This document shows positions 1-7,131 of a stretch of 8,817 bases of DNA, piece by piece. Source of the DNA: an uncultured Burkholderiales bacterium (lineage in GTDB: Bacteria > Pseudomonadota > Gammaproteobacteria > Burkholderiales > Burkholderiaceae_E). The notes beneath the pieces were generated by a model. That model saw nothing but the letters and a program-made list of their open reading frames with translations, was not told the origin of the DNA and ran no database searches. Position numbers and translations under genes: made by a program. The stretch is from contig CAIXXI010000300.1 of NCBI GenBank assembly GCA_903923345.1, forward strand, positions 1 through 8,817. The letters run 5' to 3'. Positions within the stretch are counted from its first letter, which is position 1. The number at the start of each line of letters is the position of its first letter.

Positions 1-6
1 AGGCAA

Positions 7-2274
7 ATGATTGACCACATCGGACGCAGCGTGCGGACGGCTCGTCACTGGATCGCGCCGCTCGCGCGTGGAATCCTGTTTCTGGTCGCCGGCGCCGGCC
101 TCGCCGCTGCAGCGCATGCGCAAAGCAATGCCATCGAATCCGTCACCTCGTCGCAGCAGGGTGCCTCGACCGTTCTGAGCGTGCGCATGAAATCGCCGCC
201 GACAGCCGCGCCAGCCAGTTTCGTGGTGGCCAATCCGCCCCGGCTCGCTCTCGATTTTCCGGACACCGGCAATGCGGTTGGCCAGAACATCGTTGAGCTG
301 GGCCAGGGTGACGCGCGCAGTGCAAACCTGGTTCAGTCGGGCGATCGCACCCGGCTCGTCGTCAACCTGCGCCGGCCGGTGGTTCAGCAGACCCGCGTGG
401 AGGGCAACACCGTTCTGGTCACGATGGATGCGGTCTCACCCGCAGGCGGCGCGGCTGCCACGCCTGTGCCTGCTTCGGGCTACACCTTCGCGCGGGGTGA
501 CGCATCGGCTTCGCATGCGCTGCGCGACGTCGATTTTCGCCGTGGTAATAACGCAGATGGGCGTGTGATCGTCGAACTGTCAGATGCCCAGACCGGCGTG
601 GACATCCGCCTGCAGGGCCAGACCATCGTGGTCGATTTCCTCAAGACCCGACTGCCCGACAACCTGCGCCGTCGCCTCGATGTGGCCGACTTCGGCACGC
701 CGGTCAAATCGGTGCGCACCTTCCAGCAGGGTGACAACACCCGCATGGTGATCGAGCCGGCCGGCAACTGGGAGCACACCGCCTATCAGAGCGACACGCA
801 GTTCGTGATCGAGGTCAAACCGACCCGTGAAGATCCCAATCGGGCGATCGCAGGCAGCGGCCGATCCGGGTTCACCGGCGAGAAGATGTCGCTCAATTTC
901 CAGAATGTCGACGTGCGCACCCTGCTGCAGGTCATCGCCGACTTCACCAATCGCAACATCGTGGTTCGGGAGACCGTCGCAGGCAACCTGACACTGCGGC
1001 TCAAGGACGTGCCCTGGGACCAGGCACTCGACATCGTGCTGCAGTCCAAGAACCTGGCGATGCGGGTCAATGGAAACGTGATCCTGGTTGCGCCGCGCGA
1101 GGAACTCGCCACTCAGGAGAAGATCGACCTCGAATCGCGTCAGCAGATCTCGGAGATCGAACCCACGCGGATGGAAGCCTTCAAGCTGAACTATCAGAAG
1201 GCCGACGCGGTTCAGAAGCTGCTGTCCGATGAGAAGCAGAAGTTCCTGTCGAAGGCCGGCAGCGTGGTCTTCGATGAGCGTACCAACACGGTGTTCGTGC
1301 GTGACACGGCTGCGCGGCTGGAAGAAGTGCGTCGCGTGCTGGGGCAACTGGACGTGGCAGTGCGTCAGGTGCTGATCGAAGCACGCATCGTCGAGGCGGA
1401 TGATGGGTTTTCGCGCAACCTGGGCATCAAGTGGGGCTTCAACGACATTCGCAGCACGATTGCACGAACCGGCTCGACGACCGATCCGGTCACCGGCCAG
1501 CTCACGCCGGTGAATGTGCCGGTGTACGGCGCAGGCTCTCCTATTCTGGGCAGCAACGCCTACTCGACCATTGCCGGCAACCTGCAGGGCGTGGGCGACC
1601 TCTCCTCACAGCTGGGCAGCAATCTGTCGGGCACCAACCTGCCCGGGCTGGGTCGTCCGACCGCGATCAACAACACAAACTTCGTGAACCTGCCGGCAGC
1701 GATCATCAACGGTATCAATCCGGCCAGTTTTGCGATCAGCCTGTTCGGCTCCCAGGCCACGCGGTTCGTGAACCTGGAAATCTCGGCGCTCGAGGCTGAT
1801 CAGCGCGGCAAGGTGGTGTCGAGTCCTCGGGTGCTGACCGGCGACAAGAGCAAGGCGGTGATCGAGCAGGGCACCGAGCTGCCCTATCAGGCAGCAACCT
1901 CAAGCGGCGCAACGCAGATCCAGTTCCGCAAGGCTTCGCTCAAGCTCGAGGTCACACCGCAGATCACCCCCGAGGGCACGGTGATCATGAAGGTCGCGGT
2001 CAACCGCGATGCGGTCGGCCAGATCACACCGGCCGGTTTTGCGATCAACACCCGCGCGGTGCAGACCGAGGTGCTGGTCGAAAACGGCGGCACGGTGGTG
2101 ATCGGTGGCATCTATGAGCAGACCGAGATCAACCGGGTCAACAAGGTTCCGTATCTGGGCGACGTGCCTTATCTCGGCGCCCTGTTTCGATCCACCTCCC
2201 GAACCAACAACCGAACCGAGCTGCTGGTGTTCCTGACCCCGCGTGTGGTGACCGACACAGCCATGGCTCGATGA
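7..2274 (+). CDS. pilQ: Type IV pilus secretin PilQ
   Basis: PilQ forms the outer-membrane multimeric channel through which the type IV pilus is extruded; it also serves twitching and DNA uptake. The 755-residue protein has the full family architecture. It begins with a basic N-terminus and a hydrophobic signal peptide ending near AHA-QS (about residues 20-39). Two AMIN domains that bind peptidoglycan follow (about 43-140 and 172-272), then a secretin N0/STN domain (about 292-365), an N1 domain (about 388-453) and the C-terminal secretin domain (about 454-750). Recognisable secretin motifs are VLIEARIVEADDGFSRNLGI, VVSSPRVLT, the VIEQGTELPY strand and the C-terminal VPYLGDVPYLGALFR and ELLVFLTPRVV. 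A stretch of about 100 residues rich in Asn, Gly and Ser (about 477-575) lies between the first secretin strands. The ATG has AGG five bases upstream, but with only 6 bases of leader the start is not independently proven. The pilMNOP genes would be expected just upstream, outside the window. The stop overlaps a possible ATG of the next gene, so the two are probably cotranscribed. Confidence 0.96.
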   Translation: MIDHIGRSVRTARHWIAPLARGILFLVAGAGLAAAAHAQSNAIESVTSSQQGASTVLSVRMKSPPTAAPASFVVANPPRLALDFPDTGNAVGQNIVELGQGDARSANLVQSGDRTRLVVNLRRPVVQQTRVEGNTVLVTMDAVSPAGGAAATPVPASGYTFARGDASASHALRDVDFRRGNNADGRVIVELSDAQTGVDIRLQGQTIVVDFLKTRLPDNLRRRLDVADFGTPVKSVRTFQQGDNTRMVIEPAGNWEHTAYQSDTQFVIEVKPTREDPNRAIAGSGRSGFTGEKMSLNFQNVDVRTLLQVIADFTNRNIVVRETVAGNLTLRLKDVPWDQALDIVLQSKNLAMRVNGNVILVAPREELATQEKIDLESRQQISEIEPTRMEAFKLNYQKADAVQKLLSDEKQKFLSKAGSVVFDERTNTVFVRDTAARLEEVRRVLGQLDVAVRQVLIEARIVEADDGFSRNLGIKWGFNDIRSTIARTGSTTDPVTGQLTPVNVPVYGAGSPILGSNAYSTIAGNLQGVGDLSSQLGSNLSGTNLPGLGRPTAINNTNFVNLPAAIINGINPASFAISLFGSQATRFVNLEISALEADQRGKVVSSPRVLTGDKSKAVIEQGTELPYQAATSSGATQIQFRKASLKLEVTPQITPEGTVIMKVAVNRDAVGQITPAGFAINTRAVQTEVLVENGGTVVIGGIYEQTEINRVNKVPYLGDVPYLGALFRSTSRTNNRTELLVFLTPRVVTDTAMAR

Positions 2275-2276
2275 GC

Positions 2277-2283
2277 AAGAGGA
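2277..2283 (+). promoter_or_regulatory. Ribosome binding site for the Ig-like lipoprotein
   Basis: AAGAGGA is a strong Shine-Dalgarno match and lies 8 bases before the ATG at 2292. It straddles and follows the pilQ stop codon (2272-2274). It favours ATG 2292 over the upstream in-frame ATG at 2271, which would overlap the pilQ stop as ATGA but would place this SD inside the coding region. Confidence 0.7.
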
Positions 2284-2291
2284 CATCTGAG

Positions 2292-4235
2292 ATGAATGCT
2301 GGGCTGGGTTCGTGGTGGTTTGGGTCGGGGCTTGGCAGGGCTGCTCGGGCCCTGTGTGCGACTGGCTGTGTCGTCATCCTCTCTGCCTGCGGTGGTGCGG
2401 GTGCTGGGGCGGGCGGTGCTGGATCGGATCTGTTCGTCGCATCCCAGCCCAGCCAGATCACGCTGACAGCCGATGCGCCCAGATTGCCCACGCCGGACGG
2501 CAGCACCAGCACCGTGGTCACCGCCCTGGTCAAGGACAGCGGGAATAACGCGGTCGCCAATCAGAAGGTCACCTTCAAGTCTTCGGACTCCGGCATCACC
2601 CTGGCGCCCGAAGGCAGCGCAACCGTGACCGATGCCAGCGGGCGCATGAAGGTCCGGGTGACCCTTGAGACGGCCGCAGGCGTGTCCCGGGGCCGCACGG
2701 CAATGATCGAAGGCAGCCTGGCCTCAGTCAGTGGCAAGCTTGACCTGCCGATTTCGGGTGCAACGCTCTCGATTGCCGGTCCGGAGTCGTTGGCTGCGGG
2801 TGCGACCGGCGATTACACCCTCACCCTGCTCGATTCCGCGGGCAAGGCGGCCTCGGGTGTGGCGGTCGCGCTGACGACCACCGCCGGTTCGGTCAGCCCG
2901 GCGTCGGTCATCACCACATCCGCCGGCCAGGGCTCGTTCCGCCTCACAGCGGCTGCGTCTGGCGCAGCGACTGTGTCAGCGACTGCGACCGGCCTGGATC
3001 CGGTCACTCGCACGGTTCAGTTCGTGGGCACCGACACGCCGTTCCGGATCATCGCGCCGGCCGACAATGCCACCGTCGAGATCAACACAGCGCAGTCGGT
3101 TCAGGTCGAGTTGCGGCGCAACGGCGCTGCCGTGGTTGGAGAAAGCATCACCCTGTCAACGACGCGTGGCCTGTTCTCGGGTCAAAGTTCGGTGTCCGGC
3201 GTGACCGATGCCAGTGGCCGGTTTACCGCGTCTCTCAGCTCTTCGGGCGTCGGTCAGGCCAACCTGACAGCCCTCTCCGGCAGCTCGACGACGACATCGC
3301 GGGTCAACTTCGTGTCCCGTACGCCAGCCAAACTGAGCCTCTCGACCGATGTCTCGTCGCTGCCGGTCAACACGGGGGGCAGCAGCAGCTCCTCCACCCG
3401 CCTGGTGGCAACCGTGCGCGATGCCAATGACAATGTGGTCACTGGTGCCACGGTCAGCTTCTCGGCGATTGCCGATCCGAGCGGCGGCAGCATCCAGCCG
3501 GGCACGGCAGTCACCGACACCTCGGGTCAGGCGGTCGCGAATTTTGTTGCCGGCCCCACCTCCACCGGCCCGGGTGCGGTTCGCCTGACCGCGCAGGTGA
3601 TCGGGGGTTCGGTTTCGGCTGATACCCAGCGCGCACTGACCGTCACGGCCGCAGCACTGTTCCTGGAGCTGGGCACTGGAAACTCGATCGCAGCACCCTC
3701 TGAAACCGTGTACTCGATGCCGTGGTCGGTGGTCGTGACCGATGCCAACCGCAATCCGGTGCCCAATGCACGCGTGACCGCATCGCTCAAGGCGGTGGCC
3801 TATCGCAAGGGCATCTGGGAGTTCAATGCGACAACCTGGGGGACAACGATCGCCGGCACCTGCGGCAGCGAGGACCTCAACCAGAACAATCTGCTCGATG
3901 CGGGCGAGGATCTCAACGGGAACAACAAGCTTGATCCAGGCAGCCCGGCTGCCGTACAGGTCGTGTCAACCAATGGCATCACTGGTTCGGATGGCCTGGC
4001 TGCGCTGGCGATCACCTACCCGAAGAGCTTCGGCGAATGGGTGGAGGTCGTGCTGCAGGTCACGATTGCCTCGTCGGGCACCGAGAGCGTTGTCTCGCGA
4101 CGTTTCGTGCTGCCGGCCGCCGCCCCTGACCTCGATGACCCGACGGTACCGCCGCCCAATGTGGGCACCCGTTCGCCATCCAACAAGTACACCGGACCCT
4201 ATGGCTATGTCGCGAATTGCGCGTCGCCGGATTAG
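2292..4235 (+). CDS. Predicted outer-membrane lipoprotein with bacterial Ig-like (Big_1) repeats
   Basis: I do not recognise a named gene. The 647-residue product starts with a lipoprotein signal peptide: a hydrophobic run and lipobox LSAC (L30 to C33), followed by Gly-rich sequence with no Asp at +2, which favours outer-membrane sorting. The rest reads as about five Ig-like repeats of the invasin/intimin Big_1 type (about residues 55-153, 157-245, 249-341, 344-451 and 455-607). The recurring signatures are V-x-D-x-x-x-N-x-V-x-x-x-x-V-x-F, and T-D-x-S-G near the end of each repeat (for example VTDASGR, VTDTSGQ, ITGSDGL). Repeat 5 carries two adjacent 12-residue EF-hand-like loops (528-551), and two further Cys (524, 643) could form a disulfide. 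The C-terminus is Pro/Asn-rich with Tyr and no obvious beta-barrel or LPXTG anchor. It begins 17 bases after pilQ, so it is likely in the same transcript; 76 bases separate it from aroK. Start chosen by the AAGAGGA site; ATG 2271 would add 7 residues. An adhesin, structural or pilus-accessory role is inference. Confidence 0.85.
   Translation: MNAGLGSWWFGSGLGRAARALCATGCVVILSACGGAGAGAGGAGSDLFVASQPSQITLTADAPRLPTPDGSTSTVVTALVKDSGNNAVANQKVTFKSSDSGITLAPEGSATVTDASGRMKVRVTLETAAGVSRGRTAMIEGSLASVSGKLDLPISGATLSIAGPESLAAGATGDYTLTLLDSAGKAASGVAVALTTTAGSVSPASVITTSAGQGSFRLTAAASGAATVSATATGLDPVTRTVQFVGTDTPFRIIAPADNATVEINTAQSVQVELRRNGAAVVGESITLSTTRGLFSGQSSVSGVTDASGRFTASLSSSGVGQANLTALSGSSTTTSRVNFVSRTPAKLSLSTDVSSLPVNTGGSSSSSTRLVATVRDANDNVVTGATVSFSAIADPSGGSIQPGTAVTDTSGQAVANFVAGPTSTGPGAVRLTAQVIGGSVSADTQRALTVTAAALFLELGTGNSIAAPSETVYSMPWSVVVTDANRNPVPNARVTASLKAVAYRKGIWEFNATTWGTTIAGTCGSEDLNQNNLLDAGEDLNGNNKLDPGSPAAVQVVSTNGITGSDGLAALAITYPKSFGEWVEVVLQVTIASSGTESVVSRRFVLPAAAPDLDDPTVPPPNVGTRSPSNKYTGPYGYVANCASPD
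3873..3944 (+). repeat. Tandem 36-bp coding repeat encoding two EF-hand-like calcium loops
   Basis: Two in-frame 36-base units (3873-3908, 3909-3944) encode DLNQNNLLDAGE and DLNGNNKLDPGS. The first fits a canonical EF-hand loop: acidic or amide side chains at positions 1, 3, 5 and 9, a hydrophobic at 8 and Glu at 12. The second matches at 1, 3, 5, 8 and 9 but has Ser at 12, as in weaker dockerin or thrombospondin-type-3-like loops. The motif is visible in sequence; actual calcium binding is inferred from the pattern. Confidence 0.7.
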
Positions 4236-4311
4236 TCGCTGAGCCTGTGAATCCAGCGCGGTCAATGGGGTTCGGCGAGACGAGCTTGATGGCTCGCAGT
4301 ATCCTTGCGGG

Positions 4312-4908
4312 ATGACTCCCCCGCCCGGCGCCACCCTCATCTGCCTGGTTGGCATGATGGGCGCCGGAAAAACCACTGTGGGCCGGCGTCTGGCACGCCG
4401 ACTCGGCTGGTCTTTCGTCGACGCTGATCGCGAGCTTGAAGCCCGGCTCGGCGTGCCGATTGCCACCATCTTCGAACTCGAAGGCGAGGCCGGATTCCGG
4501 CAACGCGAATCCGAACTCATCGAAGAGCTGACCGGCCGAAGTGCCACCGTTCTGGCCACCGGCGGGGGTGCGGTGATCGACCCGGCCAACCGGGCCGCGC
4601 TGCGCGAGCGGGGGCAGGTGATCTATCTGCGGGCCTCGGTGGGTGACCTCTGGCAGCGTCTTCGCCGGGACACCACCCGACCGCTGCTGCGCACGGAAGA
4701 CCCCCGCGCCCGCATCGAAGCGCTGGTCGAGTTGCGCGATCCCCTGTATCGGGACTGCGCGCACCTTGTGATCGATACCGGTCGCCAGCCTGTGGAGCGC
4801 GTGGTTGAGACCATCCTCGACCGATTGCCGCCCCAGTTCGCGCAGCGGCCCGATGCGGTCGATGAACCCCCACAGCCAGACCCGACGAGTTCCAGCCTTG
4901 CTTCTTAG
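4312..4908 (+). CDS. aroK: Shikimate kinase
   Basis: Shikimate kinase phosphorylates shikimate at the 3-hydroxyl with ATP, the fifth step of chorismate synthesis, in the cytosol. In the 198-residue product the Walker A P-loop is GMMGAGKT (14-21). The shikimate-binding Asp is D39 in DAD, followed by R63 in GFRQRE and the GGG loop at 84-86. The LID segment RRDTTRPLL contains R123, and the C-terminal adenine-binding arginine region is RDPLYRD (142-148). Family members are usually about 170-180 residues. The extra C-terminal tail (about 175-198, rich in Pro, Asp and Ser) results from the reading frame continuing across the start of aroB. The ATG is chosen because it gives the usual short N-terminus before the first strand (TLICLVG); no strong SD is visible. 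The 76 bases upstream contain only a weak 5-bp hairpin and no convincing promoter, so expression may come from the pilQ side. Confidence 0.96.
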   Translation: MTPPPGATLICLVGMMGAGKTTVGRRLARRLGWSFVDADRELEARLGVPIATIFELEGEAGFRQRESELIEELTGRSATVLATGGGAVIDPANRAALRERGQVIYLRASVGDLWQRLRRDTTRPLLRTEDPRARIEALVELRDPLYRDCAHLVIDTGRQPVERVVETILDRLPPQFAQRPDAVDEPPQPDPTSSSLAS

Positions 4909-5980
4909 TGTTCCGGTGTCGCTCGGCGAGCGTTCCTACCCCATCCACATCGGCAGTGGCCTGCTCGCGCGCTCCGAGGCCCTGCAGTCCCTGGCGCATG
5001 GCCGCATGGTGGCGGTGGTCACCGACACCCATGTCGCAGGGCTGTATGCGCGGCAGGTGAGCGAGTCGCTCAGACCACATGCCTCCAGGCTGATCGAAGT
5101 GGTGATGCCGGCCGGCGAATCGAACAAGGGTTTTGATGCGCTGAACCTGATCTTCGATGCACTGCTCGCGGCGCGCTTTGACCGGGGGTCGCTGATCGTC
5201 GCGGTCGGCGGGGGGGTGGTGGGCGACATGGCCGGCTTTGCCGCCGCGGTCTACCAGCGCGGCATCGATTTCGTTCAGGTGCCAACCACCCTGCTGGCTC
5301 AGGTGGATTCGTCGGTGGGTGGCAAGACCGGCATCAACCATCCGCTGGGCAAGAACATGATCGGCGCGTTCCATCAGCCGCGCCTGGTGCTGATCGATGT
5401 CGACACACTGCGCACCCTGCCGCCGCGCGAGCTGTCTGCCGGGCTGGCCGAGGTCATCAAGCACGGTGCGATCGCCGATCCGGCCTACTTCGATTCCATC
5501 GAGCGCGACATGTCGCGGCTGCGTGCTCTGGATGCGGGTGCGATGTCGAGTGCGGTGGCGCGGTCCTGCGAGATCAAGGCATCGGTCGTTGAGCGCGACG
5601 AGCGGGAAGGCGGGCTGCGGGCCATCCTGAATTTCGGACACACCTTCGGGCATGCGATCGAAGCGGGCATGGGCTATGGACAGTGGCTGCACGGCGAGGC
5701 GGTGGGCGCCGGCATGGTGATGGCGGCTGATCTGTCGCGTCGGCTCGGGTTGATTGCGCCGGAGGTGAGTCAGCGCCTGAACGAATCGATTGCGGCTGCA
5801 GGCCTGCCGGTGCGCGGACCGGCATGGCCTGCGTCGAAGTATGTGGAACTGATGTCAGTCGACAAGAAGGCTGAGCAGGGCACGCCGAAGTTCGTGCTGC
5901 TCGATGCCCTGGGATCGGCTCGGGTGCAGAAGGTGGCCGACGAGCCCTTGGCCGAGACCCTGGCCGCTTGCGTCGGGTAA
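4862..5980 (+). CDS. aroB: 3-dehydroquinate synthase
   Basis: AroB converts DAHP to 3-dehydroquinate, the second shikimate-pathway step, using NAD and a divalent metal. Family motifs are clear in the 372-residue product: LGERSYPIHIG near the N-terminus, the NAD-binding VGGGVVGDMAGF (115-126), PTTLLAQVDSSVGGKTGIN (141-159) and GLAEVIKHG. The metal ligands are E197, H260 (in NFGHTFGHAIE) and H277 (in LHGEAVGAGM), with the same spacing as E184/H247/H264 of the E. coli enzyme. The start is uncertain. ATG 4862 overlaps aroK by 47 bases and gives about 20 residues before the conserved LGERSYPI. ATG 4853 and TTG 4805 are upstream options, and GTG 4916, just after the aroK stop, is a shorter option close to the usual family length. 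None has a strong SD. Cotranslation with aroK is likely whichever is used. Confidence 0.95.
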   Translation: MNPHSQTRRVPALLLSVPVSLGERSYPIHIGSGLLARSEALQSLAHGRMVAVVTDTHVAGLYARQVSESLRPHASRLIEVVMPAGESNKGFDALNLIFDALLAARFDRGSLIVAVGGGVVGDMAGFAAAVYQRGIDFVQVPTTLLAQVDSSVGGKTGINHPLGKNMIGAFHQPRLVLIDVDTLRTLPPRELSAGLAEVIKHGAIADPAYFDSIERDMSRLRALDAGAMSSAVARSCEIKASVVERDEREGGLRAILNFGHTFGHAIEAGMGYGQWLHGEAVGAGMVMAADLSRRLGLIAPEVSQRLNESIAAAGLPVRGPAWPASKYVELMSVDKKAEQGTPKFVLLDALGSARVQKVADEPLAETLAACVG

Positions 5981-7122
5981 TGGGGGGCGGCGTGCAGCCC
6001 TCTGGTGTGCTGGCTCCCTATGCCGCCGATCCGCGTTCATCGCGGGGCCGGCGCCATCCTGAAGTCGCCCCGGAGGGTCGCGACGAATTCCAGCGCGATC
6101 GCGATCGGATCGTGCATTGCGGGGCGTTTCGCAGGCTGGAGTACAAGACTCAGGTCTTCGTCAATCACGAGGGCGATCTGTTTCGAACCCGCCTGACCCA
6201 TTCGATTGAAGTCGCGCAGATTGCCCGTTCGATCGCCCGGCATCTGCGGCTCAATGAGGATCTCACCGAAGCCATCTCGCTTGCGCATGATCTCGGTCAC
6301 ACGCCTTTCGGACATGCCGGTCAGGAAGCGCTGAATCGATGCATGCAGCCCTGGGGTGGCTTCGAGCACAATCTGCAGTCGCTGCGGGTGGTCGACGCAC
6401 TCGAAGAGCGCTATGGCGCCTATGACGGGCTGAACCTGTGCTTCGAGACGCGCGAGGGGATTCTGAAGCACTGTTCCCTGCCCAATGCCCGGCGGCTCGG
6501 AGAGGTGGGTCAACGATTCCTTGATCGCACCCAGCCCTCGCTTGAGGCGCAGCTTGCGAATCTGGCCGACGAGATCGCCTATGTGAACCATGATGTCGAT
6601 GACGGGCTGCGCTCCGGTCTGCTGCGGGTGTCGCAGCTGGTCGAAGTCGAGTTGTTCGGCCGACATCATCATGCGGTGCTGCGGGCCTTTCCGGAGGCGG
6701 GTGAGCGGCGTCAGGTCTGCGAAACGATTCGTCGGATGATCAATGAACTGGTCATCGACCTGAGCGGCTGCAGCTCAGGGCTGATTGCCGATGCGGCACC
6801 GGCATCCGCTGAGGCGGTGCGCCGGGCGGCGCCGCTGATTGCGTTCTCGGAGAAGGTCGGCGCCGAATCACTGCAGCTCAAGCGCTTCCTCTTCGAGAAC
6901 CTGTATCGCCACTTTCAGGTGGTCCGGATGACGACCAAGGCGGCCAAGGTCGTGGGCGAGCTGTTTGCTGCGTTCGTCGAGGACCCGCGTCTGCTGCCCG
7001 ACTCGCACCGGGCGAAGGCCGAGCGCGACCTGCATCGAACGATTGCCGACTACATCGCGGGAATGACCGATCGGTATGCAATCAAGGAGCACCGCCGGCT
7101 CTTCTCCTTCGAAGAAAGCTGA
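5980..7122 (+). CDS. dgt: Deoxyguanosinetriphosphate triphosphohydrolase-like protein (HD domain)
   Basis: This is a member of the dGTPase/dNTPase family, which cleaves dNTPs to deoxynucleoside and tripolyphosphate and affects dNTP pool balance. The 380-residue product shows the family N-terminal block LAPYAADPRSSRGRRHPE, then RDEFQRDRDRIVHCGAFRRLEYKTQVFVN. The HD metal site is H74 (RLTHSIEVAQ), H103-D104 (LAHDLGHTPFGHAG) and D197 (LADEIAY). Its length fits the shorter dGTPase-like proteins (about 370-390 residues) rather than the roughly 505-residue E. coli Dgt, so substrate specificity may be broader than dGTP. The ATG shares its A with the aroB stop (TAATG), suggesting translational coupling; an upstream TTG at 5968 and a GTG at 5992 are alternatives. 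It ends 9 bases before the RAYT gene. Confidence 0.93.
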   Translation: MGGGVQPSGVLAPYAADPRSSRGRRHPEVAPEGRDEFQRDRDRIVHCGAFRRLEYKTQVFVNHEGDLFRTRLTHSIEVAQIARSIARHLRLNEDLTEAISLAHDLGHTPFGHAGQEALNRCMQPWGGFEHNLQSLRVVDALEERYGAYDGLNLCFETREGILKHCSLPNARRLGEVGQRFLDRTQPSLEAQLANLADEIAYVNHDVDDGLRSGLLRVSQLVEVELFGRHHHAVLRAFPEAGERRQVCETIRRMINELVIDLSGCSSGLIADAAPASAEAVRRAAPLIAFSEKVGAESLQLKRFLFENLYRHFQVVRMTTKAAKVVGELFAAFVEDPRLLPDSHRAKAERDLHRTIADYIAGMTDRYAIKEHRRLFSFEES

Positions 7123-7131
7123 GTCGCTGCG

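Noticed and set aside
580..1347. Long minus-strand open frame of 255 codons inside pilQ
   Set aside because: It is antisense to strongly conserved secretin coding sequence, shows no recognisable domain and is typical of spurious open frames in high-GC DNA.
2271..2291. ATG 2271 as the start of the lipoprotein gene (ATGA overlap with pilQ)
   Set aside because: The strong AAGAGGA site lies after it and is ideally spaced for ATG 2292; the longer form stays possible but is less supported.
4281..4296. Hairpin CGAGC-TTGATG-GCTCG between the lipoprotein gene and aroK
   Set aside because: The stem is only 5 bp, with no T-tract after it; this is likely to occur by chance in GC-rich DNA.
4517..5692. 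391-codon minus-strand open frame across aroK and aroB
   Set aside because: It covers conserved catalytic motifs of both enzymes in another frame; composition is rich in Arg, His, Gln and Asp as expected for an antisense shadow.
5968..5979. TTG 5968 as the dgt start
   Set aside because: The in-frame ATG at 5980 forms a TAATG junction with the aroB stop and needs no rare start codon.
6095..6106. GCGATCGC palindrome (HIP1-like) in dgt
   Set aside because: A single occurrence explained by the codons for the conserved RDRDRI stretch; no sign of dispersed repeats in the window.
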